Positions 25,342 through 33,400 of a stretch of 39,115 nt of DNA are shown piece by piece. Both the position numbers and the translations under genes were made by a program. Under the pieces are notes generated by a model. The model was not told where the DNA came from. It saw only the letters and a program-made list of their open reading frames with translations, and did not search any database. This DNA comes from an uncultured Verrucomicrobiota bacterium (GTDB lineage: Bacteria > Verrucomicrobiota > Verrucomicrobiia > Limisphaerales > UBA9464), in NCBI GenBank assembly GCA_903896505.1, contig CAITXU010000181.1:1-39115 (forward strand), written 5' to 3'. The first letter of the stretch is position 1. The number at the start of each line of letters is the position of its first letter.

Positions 25342-26418
25342 ATGAGTACCATTTTGATCGATGGATCCGAAGGCGAAGGTGGCGGACAGATTCTGCGCAC
25401 GGCGCTATCCCTTTCCATGGTGACGGGTCAACCGTTCCGAATGGAAAAGATTCGGGCGGGGCGTCCGAAGCCTGGCCTCAAACGGCAGCACCTGACATCG
25501 GTCGAAGCTGCGGCAGCGGTCAGCCGTGCCGTCGTTGAGGGTGCTTTCCTGGAATCGACATCCGTCGAGTTCTTACCTGGGAAGGTCATTCCGGGATCCT
25601 ACTCCTTTGATGTAGGCAGTGCCGGGAGCACGACTCTGGTTCTCCAGACCGTGCTGCCGCCCCTGTTGACGTCGGACGGAATCTCCCGATTGACCGTCAC
25701 GGGAGGGACCCACAATCCGGCCGCACCGCCCTATGATTTTCTCCTGAAAACCTTTGGCCCTCAATTGGAGCGGTTTGGCCCCAAACTCGAATGGCATCTG
25801 GAGCGACCGGGCTTTTTTCCTGCAGGCGGGGGGCGCTTCTCCGTCACGATTCATCCGGTGCCACAATTGACACCCATGGAATGGCTGGCCCGCAGTCCAG
25901 TCCGACGCCGGACAGCCCGGGCGCTGATTTCGCGCACTCCCGAATCGATTGCTCGTCGTCAATTGGTCGTCGTCCGACAACGACTGGCCTGGGAACCTGA
26001 CGAGTGCCTGGTGGAACCGGTTCCCACGGCACGGGGTCCGGGACAGGCTCTCCTGCTGGAGGTCCAGACCGATGAGATCACCACCGTCTTTTCGGGATTT
26101 CCAGACAGGGGCCGGACACCTGAAGACGTGGCAAACGAAGCCATTGAATCCGTGGAACGCTGGATGAAATCCGATGCGATGGTGGATGAGCACCTGGCGG
26201 ATCAATTGCTGATTCCCATGGCCTTGGCCGGGGGCGGTCGATTTCGAACCACCGAGCCATCGTCCCACACCCGCACCAACGCCTCGATCATCCGCCGGTT
26301 TTTGGAGGTCGACATTCGGTTCGACCAGGAATCGTCAGGCACGTGGCTTGTCACGGTGTCGGGGAAACGGAACCCGGGAGGTGGAACCAAGGATTCAGCT
26401 CTGCGTAGCGCAACGTGA
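25342..26418 (+). CDS. rtcA: RNA 3'-terminal phosphate cyclase
   Basis: Converts RNA 3'-phosphate ends to 2',3'-cyclic phosphates with ATP. The 358-aa protein starts IDGSEGEGGGQILRTALSLS, the family signature. Then come RAGRPKPGLKRQHLTSV, FDVGSAGSTTLVLQTVLPPLL, GGTHNPAAPPYDFL and HLADQLLIPMALAGGG. The nucleophilic histidine is in SHTRTN at residue 309, the position of the catalytic His309 of E. coli RtcA. It lies 117 bp after rtcB, separated by a strong hairpin. It can prepare ends for RtcB, so both enzymes would act in one repair pathway controlled by RtcR. Confidence 0.95.
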   Translation: MSTILIDGSEGEGGGQILRTALSLSMVTGQPFRMEKIRAGRPKPGLKRQHLTSVEAAAAVSRAVVEGAFLESTSVEFLPGKVIPGSYSFDVGSAGSTTLVLQTVLPPLLTSDGISRLTVTGGTHNPAAPPYDFLLKTFGPQLERFGPKLEWHLERPGFFPAGGGRFSVTIHPVPQLTPMEWLARSPVRRRTARALISRTPESIARRQLVVVRQRLAWEPDECLVEPVPTARGPGQALLLEVQTDEITTVFSGFPDRGRTPEDVANEAIESVERWMKSDAMVDEHLADQLLIPMALAGGGRFRTTEPSSHTRTNASIIRRFLEVDIRFDQESSGTWLVTVSGKRNPGGGTKDSALRSAT

Positions 26419-26459
26419 CTGCGGAAAGTTGACCGGTCGGCGAATCTAGTATCTTCCAT

Positions 26460-26493
26460 CAGTGACGAACTTGGGCTTGAAGTTCGCGCACTG
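26460..26493. repeat. Hairpin downstream of rtcA
   Basis: CAGTG-a-CGAACTT pairs with AAGTTCG-cg-CACTG around a 7-nt loop, 41 nt after the rtcA stop. A short CTAAAAAG follows instead of a T-run. It is probably a 3' end or terminator-like structure of the rtc transcript. Confidence 0.5.
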
Positions 26494-26666
26494 ACGGCGC
26501 TAAAAAGCAACTCATCCAAAAGGCGGAAGGGAAAAATCCAAGGTTCAAACCCCAGACTTTCCTTCCAACGAGCATAACCATAACAATCGAACCTAACCTC
26601 GTCGAAGTCCGTAATGTTTTTGCCTCCTCGGCAGTCTAATGTTCGAGGGCAATCTCAAAGAATAAG

Positions 26667-27206
26667 GTGACAACACGTCTTGACTATCTCTTCCAAATCA
26701 CCCCCCCGTGGCTGGTTGTTGGAATTGGTGAACCAGAGCGAGGGGAATGCATTCCCCAGAAGTTCTATTCCCGTGCTGACCTAAACGTCTGCGTGAGGCG
26801 TTTACGCGGTCGAAAGATGCAGACCACCCAATCCTTGATGGACGAGATTAGCGCTGCATTTCAGTTCTTCGACGGTTTCGGCGCAAATTGGATAGCACTC
26901 AGGGAATGTTTGGAGTACCTCGACGAATGGCTTCCTGCGGATGCCTATATTTTGCTCTGCGAGCAAGCAGAAAGCATACTGTTTCAGGAACAGACAAGCG
27001 ACTTGACAGCTTTTCTAATGACATTGAATGAGGTCGGAAGTTGGTGGTCGAAACCCATCACAGATAATGGTAGGTTCAATCGCAAGTGTGTTCCATTTCA
27101 TGTTCTGCTTTACGTCACCGAAAACGATCGAGAATGGATTGGAAAGATATCAACATTGGCCGCAAATTGCAATGTGCCATTGAGATACATGAATGATGAA
27201 ACGTGA
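26667..27206 (+). CDS. Barstar-family protein (ribonuclease inhibitor-like)
   Basis: A 179-aa protein. Residues 36-125 fit the barstar fold: LRGRKMQTTQSLMDEISAAFQFFDGFGANWIALRECL shows the conserved FG-x-NW-x-AL core that follows the first helix, followed by the DEWLPADAYILLCEQAE strand. Barstar family proteins inhibit barnase-like and related toxin nucleases. About 35 N-terminal residues and about 50 C-terminal residues (HVLLYVTENDREWIGKIST) extend beyond a minimal barstar. The start is GTG at 26667, next to AAGG. The gene is visibly more AT-rich than its neighbours, suggesting recent transfer. No barnase-like partner is seen, but a small gene follows with a 14-nt overlap. It lies just downstream of the RNA-repair operon. 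Confidence 0.75.
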   Translation: MTTRLDYLFQITPPWLVVGIGEPERGECIPQKFYSRADLNVCVRRLRGRKMQTTQSLMDEISAAFQFFDGFGANWIALRECLEYLDEWLPADAYILLCEQAESILFQEQTSDLTAFLMTLNEVGSWWSKPITDNGRFNRKCVPFHVLLYVTENDREWIGKISTLAANCNVPLRYMNDET

Positions 27207-27387
27207 TACGTTTACGCTTATATTCATACCGGTGCTTGATAAAGGAATGGATTCTTCCAGGCCGACATTTGGGAGACCAATCACGGTTGATATCTTTGAG
27301 GTTCTGCTCACAGTAGATTACAATTCAGAAGATGAGGTTTGGCAGTTTTCGCCGGGAACGTTTGTCACATGTCGTGCGACGATGTAG
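27193..27387 (+). CDS. Small conserved-type protein coupled to the barstar-like gene
   Basis: A 64-aa protein starting MMKRDTFTLIFIPVLDKGMDSSRP and ending DEVWQFSPGTFVTCRATM. The pattern of an aromatic/hydrophobic strand, then PVLDxGxDxxRP, then W-x-F-x-PG-x-x-V-x-C matches a widespread family of small beta-rich proteins of unknown function, often seen beside immunity-type genes (recalled similarity, not verified). The start overlaps the barstar stop by 14 nt in another frame, which suggests translational coupling. Base composition is AT-rich, as in the upstream gene. Confidence 0.55.
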   Translation: MMKRDTFTLIFIPVLDKGMDSSRPTFGRPITVDIFEVLLTVDYNSEDEVWQFSPGTFVTCRATM

Positions 27388-27698
27388 GACAACAAACCTA
27401 TTCTGGTCGCAACGTCGCAAGTAGAGAATCCCGATAGATTTAAAGTCAACGAATAAGGGTTAAGAACCCGAACAGTGCATATAACTCAAGTGACGTGTAC
27501 ATTACTCCGCACCACCGTCACACTGCTGATGTAGTTGATTAAATTAGTCATTCATATCAAACCACCCACGGAGCTGCAGATGGACACCCGGGCCTGAAAG
27601 CCCACGCCATCCCGTTGTAGAGTCAGCAACACATCGGAGTTCGACCACGTCCGCACGCACATGACTGCCATCAAAGAGGATCAGGAGGAGGCGAAGTG
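27388..27698. other. Gene-free 311-bp segment
   Basis: No convincing gene on either strand. The left part is AT-rich like the barstar island; the right part returns to high GC. Short minus-strand frames in the right part (SDVLLTLQRDGVGF, LLLILFDGSHVRADV) look like coding remnants, but I could not assign them. No toxin partner for the UPF0175 gene is found downstream of it here. Confidence 0.4.
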
Positions 27699-27923
27699 TC
27701 ACTCACCACGAGCATAGGCTAGGTCGGCCTCCAGCTCAGTTTCCGTATAGTGGCGAGCGATACCGCGACGACCAAGCTCCTGGCCGAAACTGAACTTCGT
27801 CATCCCGACCAGTTCCGCAGCCTTACCAAGGCTCAACAAATCGCGCGCGTACAGCGCGCAAGTAATCTCCAGCAGTAGATAGTGCTTCCGTTCCGCCTCG
27901 GAAACGGGCAAGGCGGCTAGCAC
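27699..27923 (-). CDS. UPF0175-family antitoxin, start codon apparently lost
   Basis: The 74-aa frame from GTG 27923 carries the UPF0175 pattern LLEITCALYARDLLSLGKAAELVGMTKFSFGQELGRRGIARHYTETELEADLAYA; these proteins are antitoxins usually paired with DUF3368 PIN-like toxins. In the same frame upstream of this GTG the codons still read S-L-T-L-D-I-P-D-E-V-L, the usual N-terminus of the family, preceded by ACG (27951-27953) and then TAG. A single change from ATG to ACG would explain the loss of the proper start. Translation may start at ACG or GTG or not at all. A 58-bp repeat begins 6 bp upstream. No DUF3368 partner is adjacent; a remnant lies at 29.6-30.0 kb. Confidence 0.65.
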   Translation of the reverse strand: MLAALPVSEAERKHYLLLEITCALYARDLLSLGKAAELVGMTKFSFGQELGRRGIARHYTETELEADLAYARGE

Positions 27924-27959
27924 TTCATCGGGGATGTCAAGTGTCAGGCTCGTCTATGA

Positions 27960-28017
27960 AGTTACTCAGTCCGTGCGGCGGCGTCAAATGCGAAGGGTGC
28001 CGCCGCACGGTTCTTCA
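27960..28017. repeat. 58-bp repeat, family B copy 1
   Basis: Nearly identical to 29964-30021. It begins AGTTACTCAGTCCGTGCGGC and ends GGTTCTTCA. In this copy CCGTGCGGCGGC (27971-27982) pairs perfectly with GCCGCCGCACGG (27999-28010), a 12-bp stem with a 16-nt loop. It resembles a REP-like palindrome. Read on the minus strand, it encodes KNRAAAPFAFDAAARTE followed by a stop codon. Confidence 0.8.
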
Positions 28018-28192
28018 CCGATTGCCGACCCGAGTTTCCTGCTAAAGACAACGTGACCGCGGGACGACGATCGGCTGTGACGTCTTGAGGAAGGATGGTC
28101 CACAAAGCCGGACGTCCCTTGAGCCAATGTCCGAATTCAAGGACACTCGTGTCGTGTTGAACGCCCATACGATTCCGCTGCCTGTCCAACAG

Positions 28193-28801
28193 ATGATCCG
28201 CAGGCGGGTTGGCGACGTTGCGCGCCGCAATCGCGGCATTTCCATTGGCATGCTGGCGGCCCGTCTTTTCGTCTTTTTGGTCATTATCGAATGGACGGCA
28301 GCTCCGGTCGTTCGGGCAGACGCCCCGCCAATCGACACCACCCCCTCGACCCCGGTGCCCTATTTGTCACCGGAGGAATTGCGGACGGCGGTACCCCAGG
28401 CGCTGGCCAACCGTTCCCGGTGGCACCTGAGCGCGAGCCACAATCCAGGCACGGCACAGCTGGCCGTGGACGGGGACATGAACACGCGTTACGACACGGG
28501 ATGTTATCAGGCCCCGGGGGAGTGGTTTCAAATCGAGCTTCCCGAGGAAACCCACGTCAATGCCTTGGAATTGGACGCCGGGGCTTCCGCCTATGATTAC
28601 CCGCGCGGCTACAAGGTACAGCTTTCCGTCGACGGCCAGCATTGGGGCGAACCGGTGGCCAGTGGGCTCGGGAAAAAGACGCGGACAGAAATTGAATTTG
28701 AACCGGCAAACGTCCGATTTATCCGCATCACCCAAACCGGCGCGGAGGAAGGTGTCTATTGGTCCATCCACGAGATGAAAATCTACCAAACTGGCCGATG
28801 A
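28193..28801 (+). CDS. Secreted discoidin (F5/8 type C) domain protein
   Basis: About 202 aa from ATG 28193. A basic N-region and the hydrophobic stretch MLAARLFVFLVIIEWTAAPVVRA form a probable signal peptide. The rest is one F5/8 type C (discoidin) domain: WHLSASHNPGTAQLAVDGDMNTRYDTG, EWFQIELPEETHVNALELDAG, GYKVQLSVDGQHWGEPVASG and VRFIRITQTGAEEGVYWSIHEMKIY. Such domains bind carbohydrates or surfaces and are common as free-standing or terminal domains in secreted PVC proteins. The frame is open to 28085; ATG 28127 and ATG 28250 are alternative starts. No Shine-Dalgarno sequence decides between them. It lies between broken toxin-antitoxin genes with no operon partner. Confidence 0.75.
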   Translation: MIRRRVGDVARRNRGISIGMLAARLFVFLVIIEWTAAPVVRADAPPIDTTPSTPVPYLSPEELRTAVPQALANRSRWHLSASHNPGTAQLAVDGDMNTRYDTGCYQAPGEWFQIELPEETHVNALELDAGASAYDYPRGYKVQLSVDGQHWGEPVASGLGKKTRTEIEFEPANVRFIRITQTGAEEGVYWSIHEMKIYQTGR

Positions 28802-28908
28802 AACCTTACACCGCGGCATCGCGCATTCCACCGGGTTCAGAGCACTGAGGGAGGTTCCGCTGAAAACCGGCCTGAATCACGCCGTCATGAGCAGGGGTGG
28901 CCTACCGG

Positions 28909-29304
28909 TTACAGCACCCGCACGGACTTCAATTTGGCGGCTGCCTTTTCAAAAGTCACCATTTCCTCGGCTGCATCGGAGTAGGCTCCATGAATCAGCC
29001 GGTCCACAAATCCCGGCTTGGCAGAAGCCAGTCCCCGGGTCGCCAACACCTCGGCGACGGCTCCGAGCGGTTTGATTTCTCCGGCAGCGAACAGGTCTCG
29101 CAAACCCTTCAGCGCATCCTGTTTCGATACGTCGTAATGGTGCTGCAGCGCAAAGTAAGCCTCCGCCACCACCAAATCCGAAATCACGGCGTGATGGCCA
29201 CCGCGCGACAGTTCGTCCAGGAACGCCACGGCTCGTGAGGTCTGGTCCGCCGGTTGCCCCAGCAGCAGGCGCAACACCACCGAAGTGTCCAATCCCACCT
29301 TCAT
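28909..29304 (-). CDS. PIN-domain toxin (VapC-like)
   Basis: A 131-aa PIN-domain ribonuclease. It starts MKVGLDTSVVLRLLLGQPADQ with the first catalytic Asp (Asp6). The second acidic site is in SDLVVAEAYFALQHHYDVSK, and later acidic residues lie in GFVDRLIHG. The length is typical of VapC-like toxins. The ATG overlaps the TGA of the AbrB-like antitoxin gene (ATGA), the usual coupled layout. It appears intact, unlike the other toxin genes of this region. Confidence 0.85.
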   Translation of the reverse strand: MKVGLDTSVVLRLLLGQPADQTSRAVAFLDELSRGGHHAVISDLVVAEAYFALQHHYDVSKQDALKGLRDLFAAGEIKPLGAVAEVLATRGLASAKPGFVDRLIHGAYSDAAEEMVTFEKAAAKLKSVRVL

Positions 29305-29579
29305 GCATCGCGCTTTCGCCCAGCGGTAATGCTCTCCCGGATCGCCACCAGCGAATGATCTGTGACCTTCCTGGCGCGCGGCCCGAGGCAGCCCACCCAT
29401 GCGCGGGTGCGGGCCGGCTGAAGCCGCAACACCCAAACTTTCGAGCCATTTTCGGTGCGCGGCTCGAGCTCGATCACGTCCCCCGGCTTCAAGCCGAGCG
29501 ACTCGCAGGTTTCCTTGGGAAACGTCGCCTGCCGCTTCGACGTCAAGGTCAGCGTGGTCTTCTCGCGACCATCGGCCAC
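29301..29579 (-). CDS. AbrB/MazE-family antitoxin
   Basis: A 92-aa antitoxin with a swapped-hairpin AbrB domain: TTLTLTSKRQATFPKETCESLGLKPGDVIELEP is the typical pattern. The C-terminal part (RKVTDHSLVAIRESITAGR) would bind the PIN toxin encoded directly downstream. The start is GTG at 29579 with TAAGG upstream at suitable spacing. It forms an intact type II toxin-antitoxin operon with the next gene, and probably represses its own promoter, as is usual in the family. Confidence 0.85.
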   Translation of the reverse strand: MADGREKTTLTLTSKRQATFPKETCESLGLKPGDVIELEPRTENGSKVWVLRLQPARTRAWVGCLGPRARKVTDHSLVAIRESITAGRKRDA

Positions 29580-29592
29580 AACGCCTTACCTG

Positions 29593-29963
29593 TCAATTTC
29601 GCAGTAAGGAGACCACTGACGCCTCCCCGCAGACGACAGTGCCCGGCATGACCGATGCCCAACCGCGTTGGAAATGACGCTGCTCCGCCGTGACCATGCC
29701 GCAAAAAGTCTGGCCAGCAGGGAGGACGGGCAATCTGGCTTCGATTTCAACGTGGATGAGTTCGGGCAGGCGCGTGTCGTCCGTGAGGAAAGCTTGCCCA
29801 ACCGAGGCACAGATGGTCCGTTTTCCAAGGCTTGTCGCACAGATTCTACCTTCCTTTTCGTCGATCAAAACCGCGTCCGCTGAAAGGCACAACGCGAGTC
29901 GCAGAGCTTCGGTTTCGCCCGCATCCAAATCGCCGAGTTCATCAGGTGTCCGGCGGGCATGGG
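29593..29963 (-). pseudogene. Remnant of a DUF3368/PIN-like toxin gene
   Basis: On the minus strand the frame reads ELGDLDAGETEALRLALCLSADAVLIDEKEGRICATSLG, the central part of DUF3368 PIN-like toxins, which pair with UPF0175 antitoxins. The N-terminal half, with the first catalytic Asp, is missing: similarity begins directly at the edge of the 58-bp repeat copy at 29964. Downstream of SLG the match becomes weak and the frame runs on without a proper C-terminus. The partner-type antitoxin is 1.7 kb away at 27.7-27.9 kb, with a similarly damaged 5' side. Confidence 0.6.
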
Positions 29964-30021
29964 AGTTACTCAGTCCGTGCGGCGGCGTCAAATGCGAGGG
30001 GTGCAGCCTCTCGGTTCTTCA
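29964..30021. repeat. 58-bp repeat, family B copy 2
   Basis: Matches 27960-28017 over its whole length with a few changes, mainly in the right arm of the palindrome, so that the stem is degenerate here. Read on the minus strand, it supplies the last residues (KNREAAPLAFDAAARTE) and the stop codon of the higB'-higA' remnant, and its other edge coincides with the start of the DUF3368 remnant. Confidence 0.8.
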
Positions 30022-30292
30022 ACCTTTGCTGCTCCATTCGGAACCGAATCGCCTCCACCGGGGTGGGCAAATCCATGGGATATTGTTCCTCCTCATAGCG
30101 CTCCACCAAAACGCTCAATAATTCAAGGTCCTGTCCTTCAGGAGAATTCGGATCAGGATCGCCGTCCATCAACGCATCGATGCGCTCAAGCGCTGCCCGG
30201 CACGCTTCCGAATACCAAGCATCGAGCGGGCCTTTGGCCATAGGGTACTTTCTGGCGAATTCACGCAAGGGCTTGCGACTGACGATGCTCAT
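29966..30292 (-). pseudogene. higB'-higA' fusion remnant truncated by a repeat
   Basis: One open frame of 108 codons from ATG 30292. Residues 1-33 (MSIVSRKPLREFARKYPMAK...DAWYSEACRA) match the N-terminus of HigB mRNA-interferase toxins. From residue 34 the frame continues ALERIDALMDGDPDPNSPEGQDLELLSVLVERYEEEQYPMD...EAIRFRMEQQRL, the N-terminal part of HigA antitoxins. The HigB catalytic C-terminus and the start of HigA are deleted. The HigA helix-turn-helix is replaced by the repeat-encoded tail KNREAAPLAFDAAARTE. The product can be neither a working toxin nor a normal DNA-binding antitoxin, but the frame is intact and may be translated. Confidence 0.7.
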
Positions 30293-30486
30293 ATTTTTCT
30301 CAGGTTGGGTTCTACTGTCAATAGGAGTCGATGACGTTAGATTGAATGGATTCGTGAAGGGATACTGTTGAACCGAACGTCGAATGGCCGAAGTGGGAAT
30401 TGACGTCGAGGGAGAGGATGGGCGTCGGAAGGGTGTTTGCGGGTTTGCCACGATTGGTGCCCGTGCTCTACCGTTCCTCTGCTGCC

Positions 30487-33400
30487 ATGATCCGCTGGTT
30501 GCCGAGATTTCGATTCCCGTCCCGGGTTTCCGTGATCGCCCTCTTTCTGGCGTTCTATCGCCTGACGGCGGACGTCACCGATGCGGGCACAGCGGATCGG
30601 AAGTCTCGCGAGGCACTCACGGTTCTGCGCGAGGAGTGTTTCGCCTGCCACAATCCCGAGAAGAAAAAGGGCGGATTGATCCTCTCGACGCACGAGGATT
30701 TGCTCAAAGGGTGTGACAATGGCCCCATCGCGATTCCAGGGAAGGTCACGGAGAGCCGGTTGTTGGCCGTGTTGCGGGCGGAGGCTGATCCCCACATGCC
30801 GCCCCGGAAACAGTTGTCCGACGCGCAGATCAAGTCGGTGCGGCATTGGATCGCATCAGGGATGCGCTGGGATGCGTCTGCAGTTTCCGAGGACTCCGCG
30901 ACTCCTGCTCGCTTCACGCTTCAAGCGTTGCCTTCAGCTTATCGGCCCGTGCTGGCAATCGCCCTTTCGCCCGATGCCAAACGGTTGGCCATTGGCCGGG
31001 GCGGACGGATCGTCTTGCATGACCTGACTTCGACAAACTTCACCGTCGTGGCAGCCTGGGATGTTCCAACGGACTGCGTTCGCTCTCTCGCCTGGAGTCC
31101 TGATTCACAACGATTGGTTTCCGGCGGGTTCCGACAGGTCAACGTCTGGTTGGCGACCAACGGGACTAGAGTCCTGGCCTTGACCAACTCGGTTGTAGGT
31201 CGGGTGGAAGCGGTGCGTGTGTCACCAGACGGCCAGTCCCTTGCCTTTGGAGATGGGGAGGCGGGACGCAACGGCTTTGTCCGCATCGCAGATTTGGCGA
31301 GTGGAAAGATCGTGGCCTCGTGGCGTGCCCACGCCGATACCGTGTTCAGTCTCGACTACAGTGCCGATGGCCAACGCCTGCTCTCCGCCGGGGGCGACAA
31401 GCTCATCAAGGTGTGGGATGTGACCAGTCATCAGGAATTGGCCGTCTTGGAAGGCCACACGGCCCAAGTGCTTTCGGCGGTATTTAATACCAACGCGACA
31501 CAGGTCTTGAGTGGCGGCGTGGATAAGCAAATCAAGGTTTGGGATATCGCCACTCGGGAAAAGATCATCGCTCTTGGAACACCGCTCTCGTCCATCACGG
31601 CCGTGGCGTGGCCGGGTCGAAGCGCGTCGGTCTATGCGCTCACGGAGGCCGGCAACGTGGCACGCTATTCCAACCTCAAATCACATTCGGGAGAACAAAG
31701 TTCAGCCACGGGCGACGAATCACCGATCGGGACGACGGCAGAGGCCGGACTCAGCCTTTCGGTATCGACGGACGGCCATTGGGTCGCCGTGGGAAGCCAG
31801 GACGGCGCGGTCGACCTGTGGAATTCCGAGGGCAAGCGGGTCGCACATCTGACCGCACCTGAAACCAGGCCCGTCGCACAGACGGGTTTGCCAACTTTGC
31901 TTCTCGCTGGACAAGGTGTTCGACAGAAGAGCACTTCATCCGAATCCAGCTCCGCGGTGCCAAGCTTTGCCCGGGATGTCTTGCCGGTGTTGAATCGGGC
32001 GGGCTGTTCGGCGGGTGCATGCCATGCGAAGCCGGATGGCCAGAATGGCTTCAAGCTTTCGGTCTTCTCCTACGATCCCCTCCATGATTATGCCCAGATT
32101 GTGAAGGCGGCACGGGGTCGGAGGGTATTCCCGGCGGCACCGGACGAAAGCCTCCTGCTGAAGAAAGCACTGGGGCTTGTTCCTCACGAGGGCGGACGGC
32201 GGTTTGAGCCCGGTTCGGAGCAACATCGACTGATCAGTCGATGGATTCGGGCCGGAATGCCCTACGCCCTCACCAATGAGTCGGCATTGGCGGGAATTTC
32301 GGTCTTTCCCAAGGAACATCGCTACCGCAAAGGAGGCTCACAGCAGCTTCGGGTGGAGGCTCATTACACCGACGGGAGCACACGCGATGTCTCGCGCCTC
32401 GCGGCCTTTGCCGAGAACGATAAGGAGGTGGCCCGGGTCGATGAACAGGGAATGGTCCGCATCGGAACTGTCACCGGTCAGGGCGTGGTCGTGGCCCGGT
32501 ACATGGGCTTTGTGGCGGATTCGCAAATCCTGGTCCCTGCCGATCGGGTGCTGCCCGAATCCCGATATGCCGCCCTGCCCCGCCACAACTTCATCGACGA
32601 ATTGGCCTATGCCCAGTTGCGCAAACTGGGACTATTCCCATCGGAACCGAGCTCCGATACCGAGTTTCTAAGGCGGGCAAAGCTCGATACCATCGGGCTT
32701 CTACCAACGCCGGAAGAAGTTCGCCATTTTCTTGCCGATACCACCCCCGACAAGCGCCAGCGATTCATTGCCCGCATTCTCGACGATCCTGCCTATGCCG
32801 ATTACTGGGCCAATAAGTGGGCGGATTTGCTTCGGCCCAACCCGGACCGGGTGGGGGTGAAAAGCGTCTTCACGCTGGACCAATGGTTGCGGGAGAGTTT
32901 CCAGGCCAACAAACCGTACGACCAATTCGCCCGCGAGATCGTGCTGGCCGAGGGTTCCAATCATCGTGACGGTCCGGCGGTGGTTTATCGGGATCGCCGG
33001 GAGCCCCCGGAACTGACAACGATGTTCAGTCAGCTCTTCCTGGGCACCCGCCTCGAATGTGCCAAATGCCATCACCATCCCAACGAAAAATGGAGCCAGG
33101 GTGATTTCTACCAGTTCGCTGCTTTCTTTGGGCAGGTGAAACAGAAAGGGGCAGGACTCTCACCGCCCATCTCCGCCGGAACGGAGACTTTCTATTTTGC
33201 CCCCGGCGGAAGTGTGAAACACCCGCTCACCGGGGAAACCATGCAACCGCGTGTGCCCGATGGCCCGTTGATCAAGCTGGAGGAAGAAAAGGACCCACGC
33301 GTTTATCTGGCCGATTGGCTGACCTCGCCGGGCAATCCATTTTTTGCGCGAGCGGCGGTCAACCGGGTTTGGGCCAACTTTTTCGGACGTGGACTGGTGG

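Noticed and set aside
27962..28189. 75-residue minus-strand frame ending in KNRAAAPFAFDAAARTE
   Set aside because: Its 3' part is the 58-bp repeat and its 5' part is antisense to the discoidin gene; no independent support.
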